Assembly (NCBI GenBank): GCA_905182995.1
Contig: CAJJDP010000028.1
Location: 413,334 to 477,333 of the forward strand
Direction: 5' to 3'
Length of the DNA: 64,000 nt
DNA from: Paramecium octaurelia
Lineage: Eukaryota; Ciliophora; Oligohymenophorea; Peniculida; Parameciidae
Shown here: piece after piece, positions 1-11,850 of the stretch
Numbering within the stretch: position 1 is the first letter of the stretch
Layout of the letters: the number at the start of each line of letters is the position of its first letter
Program-made: the position numbers and the translations under genes
The notes under the pieces: model-generated
The model's database searches: none
What the model saw: only the letters and a program-made list of their open reading frames with translations
Told to the model about the DNA's origin: nothing

Positions 1-25
1 ATCGAGAAGAGTTAAAATCTTAATA

Positions 26-496
26 ATGATGCTTTTTGCAATATTTATAATCAATGTTTAAACATTTTCCCAAGAATGTCACTTATTTTCCCTTCAAAAT
101 CACAACTAGGTTCGAGTACCATTTTATGAAATGAGTCGACCCAAGTGCTGCCTCCTTAATAAGCCTTTGTATTATTATTGAAAATGAAACCTAAAATGGA
201 GTTCCGAAGCAATGAACACATCCCACTATGCATAATACACAATTCACTAGTTCGAATCCGCAAAACGCCATAAATAGGACAAACAGAACTTTCCAAAGTG
301 TACTTCCAATGCTTTTGAAGACTACAGAATATGAAATATAACTGTTACTTTTTGATGTGATATCACAAGTTCTAGCACAATTATGCAAAAATGAGTAGTA
401 ACTGAACCACTATGGGCAACAAAGAATGCACATCACAATTTTGATGGGCTAAATGAATATTAGAAAGTTATACATCTGCCATGGATATTAGTTTGA
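26..496 (+). pseudogene. Possible decayed gene for a secreted protein (very uncertain)
   Basis: One frame runs from an ATG at 26 to a TGA at 494-496. It starts with a signal-peptide-like segment (MMLFAIFIINVQTFSQ) and then has a soluble, cysteine-containing sequence of protein-like composition. The frame holds five internal TGA codons, at 179, 185, 332, 353 and 392, which should be stops in this code. A 33-nt intron (169-201) could remove the first two, but no intron removes all the others cleanly. I therefore favour a decayed gene. Alternatives are a different open frame from 228 to 644 on the plus strand, or an open frame on the minus strand (about 54-476) with hydrophobic stretches. I recognise no family. 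What is certain is only that base composition here is more gene-like than in nearby spacers. Confidence 0.25.
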
Positions 497-650
497 TAAA
501 GATTTTATTAATTGTTAATTTTTTGTTTTTTACCAATTAAATACATTTTATTGTATAAATTTATAGTTGAGAAGCTTTAAATTTCAGTAATATAATTTTT
601 AACAACACATGATTAAAAAAAACAAAAATAGGATGAATAGATGAAATTCA

Positions 651-3600
651 TCAATCACATTAAGAAGCCATGTCTTTAGATACAAGTATTTCATCATTTT
701 TTACTTCTGTAAATTGTTTGGAAACAGAAACAATTCCTTTTTATTTCATACCTAATTATTTTAATATTTTGTCAGTTGCATAAATCAAAGGAGTGAAATT
801 GTGTTGGTTCACAATATTAAGGCTCCCGCCATTGTTTAACAACAAGTATATCACCTAAGGGAAATTAATTATATTACATCTATTTTATTTGATTTGATCG
901 CCATGTGCATCGGTGTCCCATCGCTGCATAATACATTAGGATTAGCCCCATGTTTTAACATAAAATCAATTAAAATATTGTTTCCATGCATAGAAGCATA
1001 ATACAGAGCTGTATTTCCATCTTGATCCATAACATCTATGTCATCTTGTGTATAATAGAACCCTGATTTTAGGATATGATTTGGTTAATTCAATTTAGAA
1101 TATCTAAGAAGTCTTTCATGTTTAACAAGAAGAACCTTGACCTTTGATAAATTTTATGTAGTTACTAATCTACCTTATCTCCCAAATCCAATTGAAGATG
1201 GTTCTGCAGTCTCCTCAGTTTTTAATTTTGTTCTCATAGACTTTGTTAAGGAAATTTCTGATTTTACTCTATTACTTGAAGTTTTAATTCTGATTTGAGG
1301 TTTGTTAATTAATTAAATTGTCATTTCTTTGACATTTGTTTAGAACTCCTTTTCTGAATTCAATCTTGTTAATTTTTCTGAGTAAATTCGAAGTTTGTTT
1401 TGAAAAAATAATTCCTTATAATTTTTTAATTTTTTGTAAGCAATTCTTTTTCTGATTGCTCTTTAAATCATAATGATTGAGCTTAATTCTTTTTCACTCA
1501 GTTTAGGAGGTTCATTAGGATTTAAAGGATCGAAAATTGGATCTTGCCTTAAAGCCTTATTCGGGCCTGATGAGTAAAACTTTTAGAAGTTTTCTTTTTT
1601 ATTCCTATCGATTGATAATACTCCTAATCTGTATTCATTTTCTTTTTGCCTTTGTATCTTAATTCTTTCAGCTAATCTTTGACCTTCAGCACTTTCCCAA
1701 TCGTCTGCAGTCATCCCATGAGTAGGAACAAATCCTACTTTAGAAGATGGATGGTATCTTCTACGTTTATCTTCTTCATGGTTGTATGGCAATGAGAGCG
1801 CTTTTAATCTTTCCTTATGAAGTCTCAATTTTTCCTATTCGGCTAGTGTTTCCTTTGCAAATATATTACTTTTTTCCAATTTAATAAATCTGAGATACTC
1901 TACTTTCTATATTATCTTTCTGACAAAAATCAGAGCGAAAAAGTTTCTATATACTTAATCTTTTATGGATATATTCTCTTCTAACTTTTTGCAAATTCTT
2001 TGAAGTTTCTTGACTTTTCTGTCGTGATCTTTTACTTATTTGTTATGTTACATTTATTCTTAGAGTTATTTGTCATGTTGTTTGATTTGAGCTTTTCTTT
2101 TTGTTATTTATTCCTTTAACCAAAATGATCTAGCTTATTGAATTTAGCAATTGAGTGACTAGTGATTCTAAATAATCTGTTAAGCTAAGTAATTTTCTAA
2201 GTCATAGATTTGTTTTTCTTTGATGTGCATCACTACTTTCTTGACTTACTTTTAATCAACACATTTATTTAGTAATTCTGATGTATTTGCTAGAAATTTC
2301 ATTTCCTGTGGTGTTAACCAGTCTCCATTCATATATTTTTACATTTTGACTTCCCTTTATAAATATACAGGATCATCGATTTTGACTTGATCAAATATTT
2401 GCATAAAGGCTACTTGATTGAAATTACTAGAATTGATTGCTGAGTTGTAAGTGTATTAAGCTTTTAATCTTTCCTTTTAAAATTTAGCTTCCAATATTGG
2501 ATTCCACTATAATAAATCTTGGTTGCTTTGTGAATAGAAATTATTATTTTTAACAATTTACGAAGTTTAAATGGTTTCTATACCTTTTAGGTTTACCTTT
2601 TTATTTTTGCTAATAGCTTCTGCAATTTTAATTTGATTTTCATATTCATTTATTTTTTCCATAAGCATTTCTCTTAATTTCTTTTAGAGGACCTAATATT
2701 TGCTTTTTAAGGTCAGCCATTTAAATAAATCATTTTGTTATTTACGATTTTTCATTATCGTGAGTGTAAATTACTTGTCAATCGATTAGAGTTATTTATC
2801 CTTCTTCGCAATTTTGAGAACCCATTCACTCATCAATGAATCACATTTGCTTTAGAAACTATTTAACAGGTATGCTTGTCTTTCCTCTGCAGTTTTCATA
2901 TTACACAAAGTAACAGCTGAGACATTAAAAGATTGCAAAATCTTTTAGGCAGTACCAAAATGATCATACGTAGGTACTTGATTCTAAAATTTGTGTTTTA
3001 AGGTATCAATTATTAAACTAGACATGAGTGAATTTTGTAAAAACTAAATTACATTATTAAGAATACATCTCCATATCTATTGACTAAAAAGTTTACATCA
3101 TTTGTTAAAGTTTGTGTAGATGCTTATTATTTCACTTCTTGTTTATGGAAGTATCGATCAACAAAAAATTTGTAAAATTCTTCATTTTTTTGATTAATCT
3201 CCTTCTCTGGTTTTGGTTCTAATTCTATAATTTCATCGGCTCGAGATTGATTTTCTCCATCATAAGAAGATTACTCAACCATTTGACTGTCCTTAATAGT
3301 TTTCTTTTTGTATTGATTAAATGCCAATCTTCTCTATTTACCCTTCTCAACTGTTACTAATTTTATTGTTTCATTTTGTGCTTCATTCAAGAATTCATTG
3401 AATCTCTATTCTATTTATTCTTCAGTTTCCAAATCAAATTATTATAAAGGTCTTTTTGTTACAGGAAACCTTGATTATTGTTATACTCTTTATTTTTTCA
3501 TAATTTAATAATAAACATCAATTGTGTCTCTTTACAATGTCTTTGAGTTTCGAATCTGATTTTTTGAAGTAAGTACATTGAATTCTTTAAGATAATGTCC

Positions 3601-4293
3601 TTATTTTTAGATTATCTGGAGATTTATATCTACTAGTTAAAGCAACTAATTTATTCACAGGTTTCTTATCAATTGCTTCTGAAGAATTTAGAAGACTTGA
3701 TGCTCCTATTTAGCTTATTCTAGAGACTCTTGGATAATAAAACTTTTTTGTATCAATTTATTGCAGCTATTGCTAATTTTATAAAAATGGTTCAGTTTTC
3801 AATCTTTATCCAATCACAGGAGTTTGTATATCTTTTGGTTCAAAAATCTTCAATCCCTGAAGCTTCGAAGTAAAATCAGAGAGAGTTTGAGGAGATGATT
3901 AAAATGCTTATTATTATTGTTTGATCGGTTGAGAATTTACTAACTTTGATAACACGCTTTTCACATGTACCATTTAAAGGATGTGAGTGATGGGCTTAAA
4001 TTTTGTCCTTGTCTTACTTACATTCATAGGAGTATGGCTGAGGATATAATTTATAGATACATAGATGGATTCCCACTAGAACGAAGAAGTGTTTCCAAAT
4101 TGGTTGGAGTTTTATCCTATTCCGAATGCTTGATTTTGATGATCTTATCAAGTGGAAATTGATCATTGTCTTATTTTGAGAGTAATTTCTTGTGAATCTT
4201 GCCTCCGCAATCTGTGCAATGACAACTTTAATTGAGAACTTTATTATCCGAGACGACTTGTTTCTTTTCACTAAAGGATAAACTTGGCTTCAT
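651..4293 (-). CDS. Coiled-coil protein with IQ motif and C-terminal ankyrin repeats
   Basis: Protein of about 1173 aa. The N-terminal third is low-complexity and Q/S/K-rich. The middle is long helical, K/E/Q-rich sequence likely to form coiled coils. An IQ motif (IMIQRAIRKRIAYKKL, near nt 1430-1480) is a probable calmodulin site. The last ~150 residues carry at least two ankyrin repeats (DQDGNTALYYASMHGNN, then a repeat containing GANPNVLCSDGTPMHMAI). The architecture resembles IQ/ankyrin proteins of the IQANK1 type; a structural or ciliary role is inference only. Five introns give an in-frame model: 23 nt near 4055, 31 nt near 3620, 21 nt near 3560, 23 nt near 3060 and 23 nt near 870. The 31-nt intron begins GTTG instead of GTA and is the least certain. 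The start (MKPSLSF) follows an upstream in-frame TGA. The next gene upstream ends only 116 bp away. Confidence 0.75.
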
Positions 4294-4408
4294 TTTAGTA
4301 TATGTTCTTGAGAACGAGTAGACTTTATATTAGCTTCCATGTTTGTAAGTTCTTTTACGAAGTGGCTAATTAGGTCTGGAATGATAATACGATGTTAATG
4401 ATTATATA

Positions 4409-5622
4409 TCAAATATATTCATAATTATTGTAAAATGTTTTAAGAGCATCAAGATCAGATAATTAATATTTCAATTCCTCAGATGTAAATTTAGATTTCA
4501 CCTTTTTTACTTTGACTTTAAAGTTCATTTACTCTTGAGTTACTTCTCGTAAGTCAAAGAGATTGTAATTCTTTAATTGAATTATCTCCTCCTCCAAATC
4601 TACATTTAATTGAAGCTTCATCCTATACTTAATTTCATTCACTTTCCGTATTAAATCCTGCATATCAATTTCCAAATCAATTGGATTTTATCTTAACAAG
4701 ACCATCAATCCGATTATGATTAATTATTAATTGAAAGCCAAAGTTTCAACAACTCCTTTCATCTCAGAATCGACTCTATTCAAATTTATTTCCTGATTCT
4801 CTGTCGAACCCTCCTCAGCATTTCTAATTATTCTACTCAAAACTTCTTGGATTTATCTCATGTCTCCTCCTTTTTGGTTGTAAGTCTTTGATATTGTTAA
4901 CTTAACAGCATCTGGATCTATTTATCTTAAATGTTAATTGTAGCAATTACATTGAATCTTTTGTGGTAAGGATGTCTTTAACCAATTCCTATACTTAATT
5001 CAAAGTGTAAGGCTCAAAAATGATGTTCTAATAAGGAGGTAATTTTATTGAACATTTATTTGATTTCAAATTTAAGGATTCAATATTATTACATATTCCT
5101 ATGAGATGTACATATTTAGATAATTAAAATATTTAGAAGGCTTCAACTTCGTTTACTTTAAATAGGTTTTCAAATTCATCGAATATTATGATCCTAAATT
5201 CATTAAAATGTATGATACTGTTTGATTGATGTTTACTTTTGTAATTTTTTCTCAAAGTCTCGATGAGTAATAACATTACGATATTGTAATTTTTTTGATA
5301 GATATAAAATAACCTCTTTATAATTTTAAAATCCCATAGCATTTGTATATAGAATTTTGTACTTCTTCATTCTCCATTATCGAGAACAATGATGAATCAG
5401 AGTAGTTTTTCCTGTTCCTGGTTATCCTGTCAAAAGTAATAGTTTATACTCATCATTAGAATTTATGAATTATTAAATTTAATGTAGCTCTTATTCTCTA
5501 AATTTTATTTATTGAGGTTTCTGTGTAGCATTGTTTACTTAATCATCGATTGATTTTTATTATTTAGGTTGCTTTTTTTGATTCTGTTTCTTGGAACTCT
5601 TTCGTTATTGTTTAATTGGCAT
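4409..5622 (-). CDS. ORC1/Cdc6-like AAA+ ATPase of DNA replication initiation
   Basis: Protein of about 387 aa with the order expected of an Orc1/Cdc6 core: a basic Q/K-rich N-terminus, Walker A GQPGTGKTT, Walker B IIFDEFEN, sensor-like ICNN, an arginine-rich segment (GDMRQIQEVLSRIIRNAE), and a C-terminal helical region consistent with a winged-helix domain. Such proteins load the MCM helicase at origins. Two 25-nt introns (5194-5218 and 4926-4950) are needed; the second restores the DPDAV..GGDMRQ segment. There is no N-terminal BAH domain, and the protein is about half the length of animal ORC1, so it could be Cdc6 or a short Orc1. The start ATG at 5622 is the first in frame. It lies in a run of minus-strand genes. 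Confidence 0.8.
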
Positions 5623-6001
5623 ATAATTATATTAAATGGGCGCTAAATTCTTAAATTTGGGGATATAAACACAATTAATAATCAAATATTATTTATTTCT
5701 AGACATTATTTAAGCTTTCTTTTTGGATTCATTATTATGGAGTCTACAACATTGATATAATTATCTATTAAATTTATTAATATTTTTAGATAATATTAGA
5801 ACTATCCTTTAATTTTTGTGAAATTGTTTTTACAATCCATAATAGATTTTGAATTAATACATTATTAAAATAAATAGAATTTCTATTGAATCAATAAAAT
5901 ATAATAAAGTTTGTTATCAATAAAACATAGAGAATGGAATTAACAAAGACTACTTTTCATATAAATTATGATTTAATTTTCATATGATATACACGATAAA
6001 G
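5623..6001 (-). other. AT-rich spacer between ORC1/Cdc6-like and TTLL genes
   Basis: No gene supported. Very AT-rich, with short poly-T and TAAT runs. It should contain the promoter of the ORC1/Cdc6-like gene and the 3' end signals of the TTLL gene, but no motif can be named. Confidence 0.4.
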
Positions 6002-7715
6002 TCATTTAAGACACTCCTTGGATATAAGGTTGGTATATGCTTGAGTACCTGGTAATCCCTCGTCCATAATTTTAACATATAAATTTCCTTTACTAAGTTC
6101 AAATTGGGGCTCCAGCTTATCTCTTAACAATTCCTCAACTTATTTAGCTTGATTAAGAATAGATTTGGACTCTTTCTTCATAAGTGTTTTACCAAATTAG
6201 GACAATCGGTACAATTTGCTCTTGATATAAGCATATTGCAACTCGAAATGATCTTCTAACATTTTATAATTTCTCTTGATTCTGTCTGGAGTAACACTTA
6301 GGATTTATGGATTATAATTGACTTCTAAGACCCAAACATCTAGATTATCGTCGAGTAGAAAATCAACTGCAAAGAACTCACCAAACCTAGTTTAAGAAAG
6401 ATTAATACGTGCTGTCCCTGGCAAATGAGTGATAAGTAGCTTTGGTCATATGAATCAAAGATCTATGGATTTTGGGGTATAGATATGATTATAGCCATCC
6501 TTTCTTAGCTCTTCCTTATTTGATTAGTAGTTCTTCTAATCCTTCCAGATACCAATCAATAAAGAATTCTTCATCTTCAATTTCCTCATCATCCTTGTCA
6601 TGTTTGACTAAGTTTTTGACAATTGCTGTATTGCAAACATGAGCCCCTTTTTCAGTTGAATGGACACTAAATGGTTTTGCACATCTTTTAATCAAAGCTC
6701 TATTTATAAAATGATAGAAATAACTACCTTGAATATGAATATGCAATAACTGGTTTAGTTGATATAATTGTATAATAGATTCTGAATTCTATCTTGTGTC
6801 CTTTATACAAGAATGGATTAGATATATATCTTTGAGCAATTACTTACTTTGAAATATTTCCACATTCTTGTCCATGATTGTATTCTTCCAATAATTCTTT
6901 AGTCTCACTCTCAAATAAAACTGTAATTCCTTCTCCTCTGTGTTGATTAGTTTTCAAAATGTATTATGGCCCATACTTTTTGAATTTCTTTTAATAATCC
7001 TCTGTTTTGAATGTTTCAAAGAATGCCTTGCAGTCATCTTCATCATTTAATCGATATGTCTCAGGAATGAAAGAAGCATTCCTCTTACATTCTGGGTTGG
7101 TGATGTTCTTCTTTTCAAAACCCCTAACATATTTCATGAAATTGTCTATCAATTAGTTTTTCATTGCCACAGAACTCTTTCCTGGAATGTGACTATACTT
7201 TTGTAATACACAACCTAATCCCTTACCCCAAACGTAGTTGTTGTACAAGGATGAGACAGTTGTATAAATGAATCCAAGTTAAAGTGGCAATTGATTCTCA
7301 TATTTGTAGGAGGCAGTCTTAGTTGGACTTACCTTATCTAATACTGCATATGTTCTATCTAAGGTAATCTTTTTTGGTAAATTGGATGGTGGGTAGTCTC
7401 TCCATACATAGTAATCTTGCAATACTATATCTGGATGAGCCATTTTGTATGAATCACTCTTTTTGCAGTACAAGGGAGATTCAGCCACATTATAACGAGA
7501 TTACTAAAATTAAGAAGCATCCTTACATTATATTCAGGCTTGAATGCTGAATTCTTTACAAATGTCTGCTTTCGAATTTAGTATACATCCCCAAAGAAAT
7601 TCTCCCAAAAGTTTCTTACTTACTATTCCTAATTTTGTAAAGCCTTTGAATTTGAATACAATAACAATATAATAAATGGTGCCAATATTCCTTTTATTAT
7701 AAAAGCAATCACCAT
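6002..7715 (-). CDS. Tubulin-tyrosine-ligase-like (TTLL) enzyme with N-terminal membrane anchor
   Basis: Protein of about 546 aa. It starts with one hydrophobic segment (VIAFIIKGILAPFIILLLY) that should act as a signal anchor. The rest matches the TTL family: YILKTNQHRGEGI (ATP binding), QRYISNPFLYKGHKIEFRIY (ligase core), and FLLDDNLDVWVLEVNYNPQI, whose Glu and Asn normally hold Mg2+ and ATP. TTLLs add glutamate, glycine or tyrosine to tubulin or other proteins by an ATP-grasp reaction; the substrate cannot be read here. Three introns of 23, 28 and 22 nt (7504-7526, 6700-6727, 6387-6408) are required, and each restores conserved sequence. The start is at the ATG before the hydrophobic stretch, because upstream ATGs lead into a different frame. 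A membrane anchor on a TTLL is unusual and could place it in the secretory pathway. Confidence 0.8.
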
Positions 7716-7879
7716 TAAATTAATTAATTTCTTGTTTGTTTTAGAAGTATTTTAAAAACGCATTCAATTTCATATTTTTATTTTTTATTCTTGTTTCTGT
7801 CCTATTCATAACCATTATTATGATTCTCTATGTAAAAATTAAATTACAATCAAAGATATTTCAATAATTTAATAAAATA

Positions 7880-8347
7880 ATGGACTCAAACTTTTTTGAA
7901 GATGAGTAATTCAACAACAACACATGGGATGAATACTCTGAGAATATGGTTTGCCCTTCACCTCTTTTGCTTGGGCATCCCTAGATTAAAAAGTTTAATA
8001 ATGAAGACGAACTCTCACCCATACATCTTCAATATCATACTGACACTCTAGATGATGACTACAGTCAACAAAACCAACCTTCTCAACCTAATAAACCTCT
8101 TATCAAAAAGAAACTTCACAAAAGTCACAAGAGAACTCCCTCAAAAAAAAATTAGAATTCTCCTTCAGCGAGCAGAGTACTGAATGACTTTGCTACATAT
8201 GCCAAACTTTCTGGAGATAACACTTCCTAATAAATTCAATATTGTAAACAAATGTAACAACTTATTGACAATCTTGAAGGAATCCTGTCCAAAATCAAAT
8301 CAAAAATTTTAAACTCATACAAAAAGTAGATAAATTAGAAAAATTGA
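7880..8347 (+). CDS. Unknown 155-aa protein, basic middle and C-terminal helix
   Basis: Single-exon frame ended by TGA at 8345. The N-terminus is acidic and Asn-rich (MDSNFFEDEQFNNN), the middle is strongly basic (KPLIKKKLHKSHKRTPSKK), and the C-terminus is a predicted amphipathic or coiled helix (QMQQLIDNLEGILSKIKSK). No known family is recognised. It is divergent from the TTLL gene with 164 bp between start codons. Its layout and C-terminal helix resemble the protein at 9079-9531, so the two may be tandem paralogues. The basic patch could bind nucleic acid, but that is a guess. Confidence 0.6.
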
Positions 8348-9078
8348 TCTTTTTCATTTTTTTTTATCAATTTATTTATCTTTTTAATATATAAATAAAT
8401 CTGGAGTTCGTACTCACATCATTATAAATGATATTATTAAAAATTAATTTATTATATATAAGAATTTAATAGGAAATTAGGTATTACGAGATGCCTAACA
8501 TACTCATCAAAATGCTAGTTAAACAAAATATAAATAGAAACAATTTATAAGTTCTTAGCAAATTTTACTAAAAAATACACTTTTAGATTTTTCTATATAA
8601 CTTATAAGTTAAATTCCATTTTTTAATATTCTCAACTCAATTAATGTAAAATTATAAAAAATGCTTTAATACTTTATTTTATCATTATTTATTGATTTAT
8701 TCATAAATTTTTCTGAGTATCTTTCATGGAATTATATTGTTCTTATTGCTCAGATCCTATTTATAGTACTTATAATATTAATAATGACGTCATCATAATA
8801 CTTAATGGCACGTTTATAAACATTAAATCGGAAAGAACCTTAAAATTTATGGAATTTAATTAAACTATCAATGTGATTTTACGAAAATAGTTATCATTTA
8901 CTTTAAACAGATTATCTTGAAAAACTCAAAGAAATTTTTTTTAATTGATAATTAATCGAGCTTTTTTTCGAAAAATATAATGATGATATCATAAATTTAA
9001 ACTTTATATGTAATTTCAAGAGCTTATATTAAATATCTTTAGAAATAATAATTTATATTGTTTAATAAACACTCTTTC
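8348..9078 (+). other. AT-rich intergenic spacer
   Basis: About 730 bp with no supported gene on either strand; frequent TGA in all frames and long A/T runs. It includes a perfect TGACGTCA palindrome at 8785-8792, which is the consensus for CREB/ATF-type bZIP factors in other eukaryotes. One 8-bp match in a spacer this long could be chance. Confidence 0.4.
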
Positions 9079-9531
9079 ATGGAAATAAGTGGCTTCCTCT
9101 ACGATAATTTACCTCAACCTTAAGAAAATCATGAGTAGATTTCTGAAGATTGCCATCTATACAGAACTTAAACGAAATACATTAAATCTATATTCAGAAT
9201 TTAAAGTCCAGACCTATCAATTCAAGAAGACTGTTTCTCTAATGGAAACGATCAATCATTTGAAATTGGTTCGGGGGAGTTTCAATATGTTAGTGAAGAA
9301 AAGAATTCAAATAAAAAAGAATAATTCAAAGGAATTACCAAGAAAGCTCAAAAGACCAAGAAACTCGAAAAGAAGAGAAAATTGAAAAATGGACCTCTAT
9401 CAGAAACAGAATTTATAGACATTGTGAAAAAGTTAGAACAATGTCAGTAGGTGATGAATATGATAGACAATATGGTGACCATATTGAATGAATTTAAATG
9501 CTCTGTCCGACAATAGACAATTAAAAGTTGA
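9079..9531 (+). CDS. Unknown 150-aa protein, possible paralogue of the 7880-8347 gene
   Basis: Single-exon frame from ATG 9079 to TGA 9529. The N-terminal half is acidic and polar, a basic stretch (KKAQKTKKLEKKRKLKN) follows, and the C-terminus is a hydrophobic-patterned helix (QVMNMIDNMVTILNEF). That helix shares the pattern M-x-x-I-D-N-x-x-x-I-L with the helix of the preceding small gene. No family is recognised. Read with the standard code the frame breaks into pieces, which is why a 98-residue open frame in another phase (9089-9385) looks attractive; it is a shadow. Confidence 0.6.
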
Positions 9532-9741
9532 ATCCTATTATTTATTTACAAAGACATCAATAACTTTGCTGTCTTCAAGACAGTTTTTTCTCATATATAT
9601 TTGATCAATTAATTATAATGATATATCAATATTTATCAAATGAACTTGAAAATGATTGTTAAGAAACCATAAAGAATTATGAACACTATAAATAAGTTTA
9701 TTGGGGAAGCAAATTTCCTGGGCCATTGCGTTTATGGAAAT

Positions 9742-11850
9742 TCACTTTAAGGTAATCCCTTCAACTTATCTAATCCTAAACTCAGATACCACATTATTAT
9801 AAATAAAACATAAAATTCGAAATCTCTTAGTGGAGCCTTCCATTCCTGAATTATACTAATTATTTAAATTTTTAGTTTACATTTTTTATTTTGATAATCT
9901 ACCAAGACTCTTCTAAGGACTCATAATTTTGATCGGAATCACATTAATTTTTGATGTTTAAATATTAAATTATTAACCTAAATATTCTGATATACTTTCG
10001 TTTTTTATGCCTTTTCTTTATTGATATGACGCCAATAATTAAATTATCTAAGATACCCAGACTCTAATATTTTCCTGCTATTTTATTTCAAAGTCTTTTT
10101 TATTATTGTTTTTTACATAGATATCACAAAAATTCTTAACTTCTGAATATGATGGAATTTAATAAGGTTCTTAATCAAGAAATTTTAATGAATCACAAAA
10201 GAATGAATTTTAATTATGAGGATTTAAAAACATCAACAAATGAATCAATCCTTAGTATTCTGAATCATTAACATAATTTAAATTATTGAAACATTAAAAA
10301 ATTGTAATTAGCAATTTTGTGTAAAAAGGATAATAGAGTCTTACCGAATTTCTCATATAATTTCTTTGGGGATCCAATTCTCTAGTCTGAGTGTCAACCA
10401 GATATTCAAACTAACACAATCTTTATTGGGGTTTGAAGTCCTTAAATAAAATTGCTTAAGGAGATTCTCCAAATTTATTTTTAAACACCTAATAAAGAGG
10501 ATAGAGCTCATTCAAAATAAATTTGGTTAATTGGTTGTTACCTTTGTATGTAATATCCTTCATTTTTTAAAGTTGAACCATAATTTAATTCGATGATGCA
10601 ACACAGGATAAGCAAGCTTAATCGAAAAGTAAAACTTAATTATAAATGCTGGATTCATATTTAGCAAATTACCACCTTAAAAATATAACATATGCTGCTA
10701 TGTGTGAATATATTGTTATTTAATTACATTGTCTCTCATTAGGATAAATCTCGAAAGATTACTAAAAGAACTTATATAATCCTTGTTAATAAGTTATTGG
10801 TTACTACTATCTTCCACATTCAAAGAAAAAGCTTCTGTTTTAATAGATGAATTAATGACTTTTAGTTGAAATATCAGAATTTTTTAAAAATGGTTTAAAC
10901 TATTAATACATTGTTTCCAAATCAGTCCCATATTAGGAGTTAAAAAATATTGTTAAATAAACGAGCATCATCTGAGTATCCAAGACTACGCTGCTTGGCT
11001 TGATTTTGTACAGTAATTTCGATTGATCCATAGTTAGATTCAGTTCAAATAATTTAGAAACATATAAATGTTCGTATAATGAATATTCTTATAATAGTAT
11101 AATCATCTATTGAAAAGTAAAGATTGTGAATTGTTTCTTTGAATTGCTTATGATTTAATTATTTTCTTTCACTTTGGTGTACATGTATTCTATAATTCTT
11201 CTCACTAAAACAAGGTATGGATTAAATGTAAGTTGCTTCAATAAGGGATCCTTTGTGTTCATCTTCCTTTTGCATTTATTGAAAGCACAATCTAACACTT
11301 TTTGACTATTATCTGTCACATACAAGGCACTATCCTTAAAATTAATGGCACCATTTAATAAATATATCCAAAACATCATTTTTGAGCTAACACAAAATTT
11401 TAGTTAATTTTTTTCAACTAAAATATTCTCTTAAAATATTTCTTAAAAAGCATAGAATTATTAATTCATATGAGCAATTGATGGGTCTTTAAAATATAAT
11501 TGTATATGCGCAGGTAATACATCTAATGAAACAGGATGATAAGGATGTTCAAAAGGCAGCGCTGAATAAAATGACATTTCTTCTGGTGAAAGTATATGCA
11601 ACAATTTTATAAGTAAAAGTGTGTCTTCAACTGATGAAAATCTTTATTGTGTATTGCGAAAACTATTATTCAAATTGCCATTTTATTTGAATATAAGTTC
11701 ATATACATTATGTTATGATCTAAAAAATTCTTAGCCATAAGAGTATTCTTTTTATTTTATAAGTTCGTAACTGACATTCTATAACCAAGACAGAAATTCG
11801 TTGCTAGTTGCCTTTTATGCATATCTTAATTCATCTTCAAATTTGTTCAT
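9742..11850 (-). CDS. Unknown 702-aa protein, intronless
   Basis: A single uninterrupted frame of 703 codons, the longest intron-free coding stretch in the left half of the window. The sequence is mixed alpha-helical with no convincing transmembrane segments, no signal peptide and no repeats. Recognisable patches include RRIIEYMYTKVKENN and LVDTQTRELDPQRNYMR followed by a helical hydrophobic stretch (VRLYYPFYTKLLITIF). I cannot name the family. Weak impressions of large helical scaffold or membrane-associated proteins were not strong enough to use. The start is the first ATG after an AT-rich spacer; the stop is the first TGA. It lies tail-to-tail with the 150-aa gene, with 210 bp between them. 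Confidence 0.7.

Noticed and set aside
240-262. T-loop-like GTTCGAATCC suggesting a tRNA
   Set aside because: The flanking bases do not form a T-arm stem, and no acceptor stem or anticodon arm fits around it.
9089-9385. 98-residue plus-strand ORF in the standard code
   Set aside because: It is out of phase with a longer, better-composed frame (9079-9531) that uses TAA/TAG as Gln.
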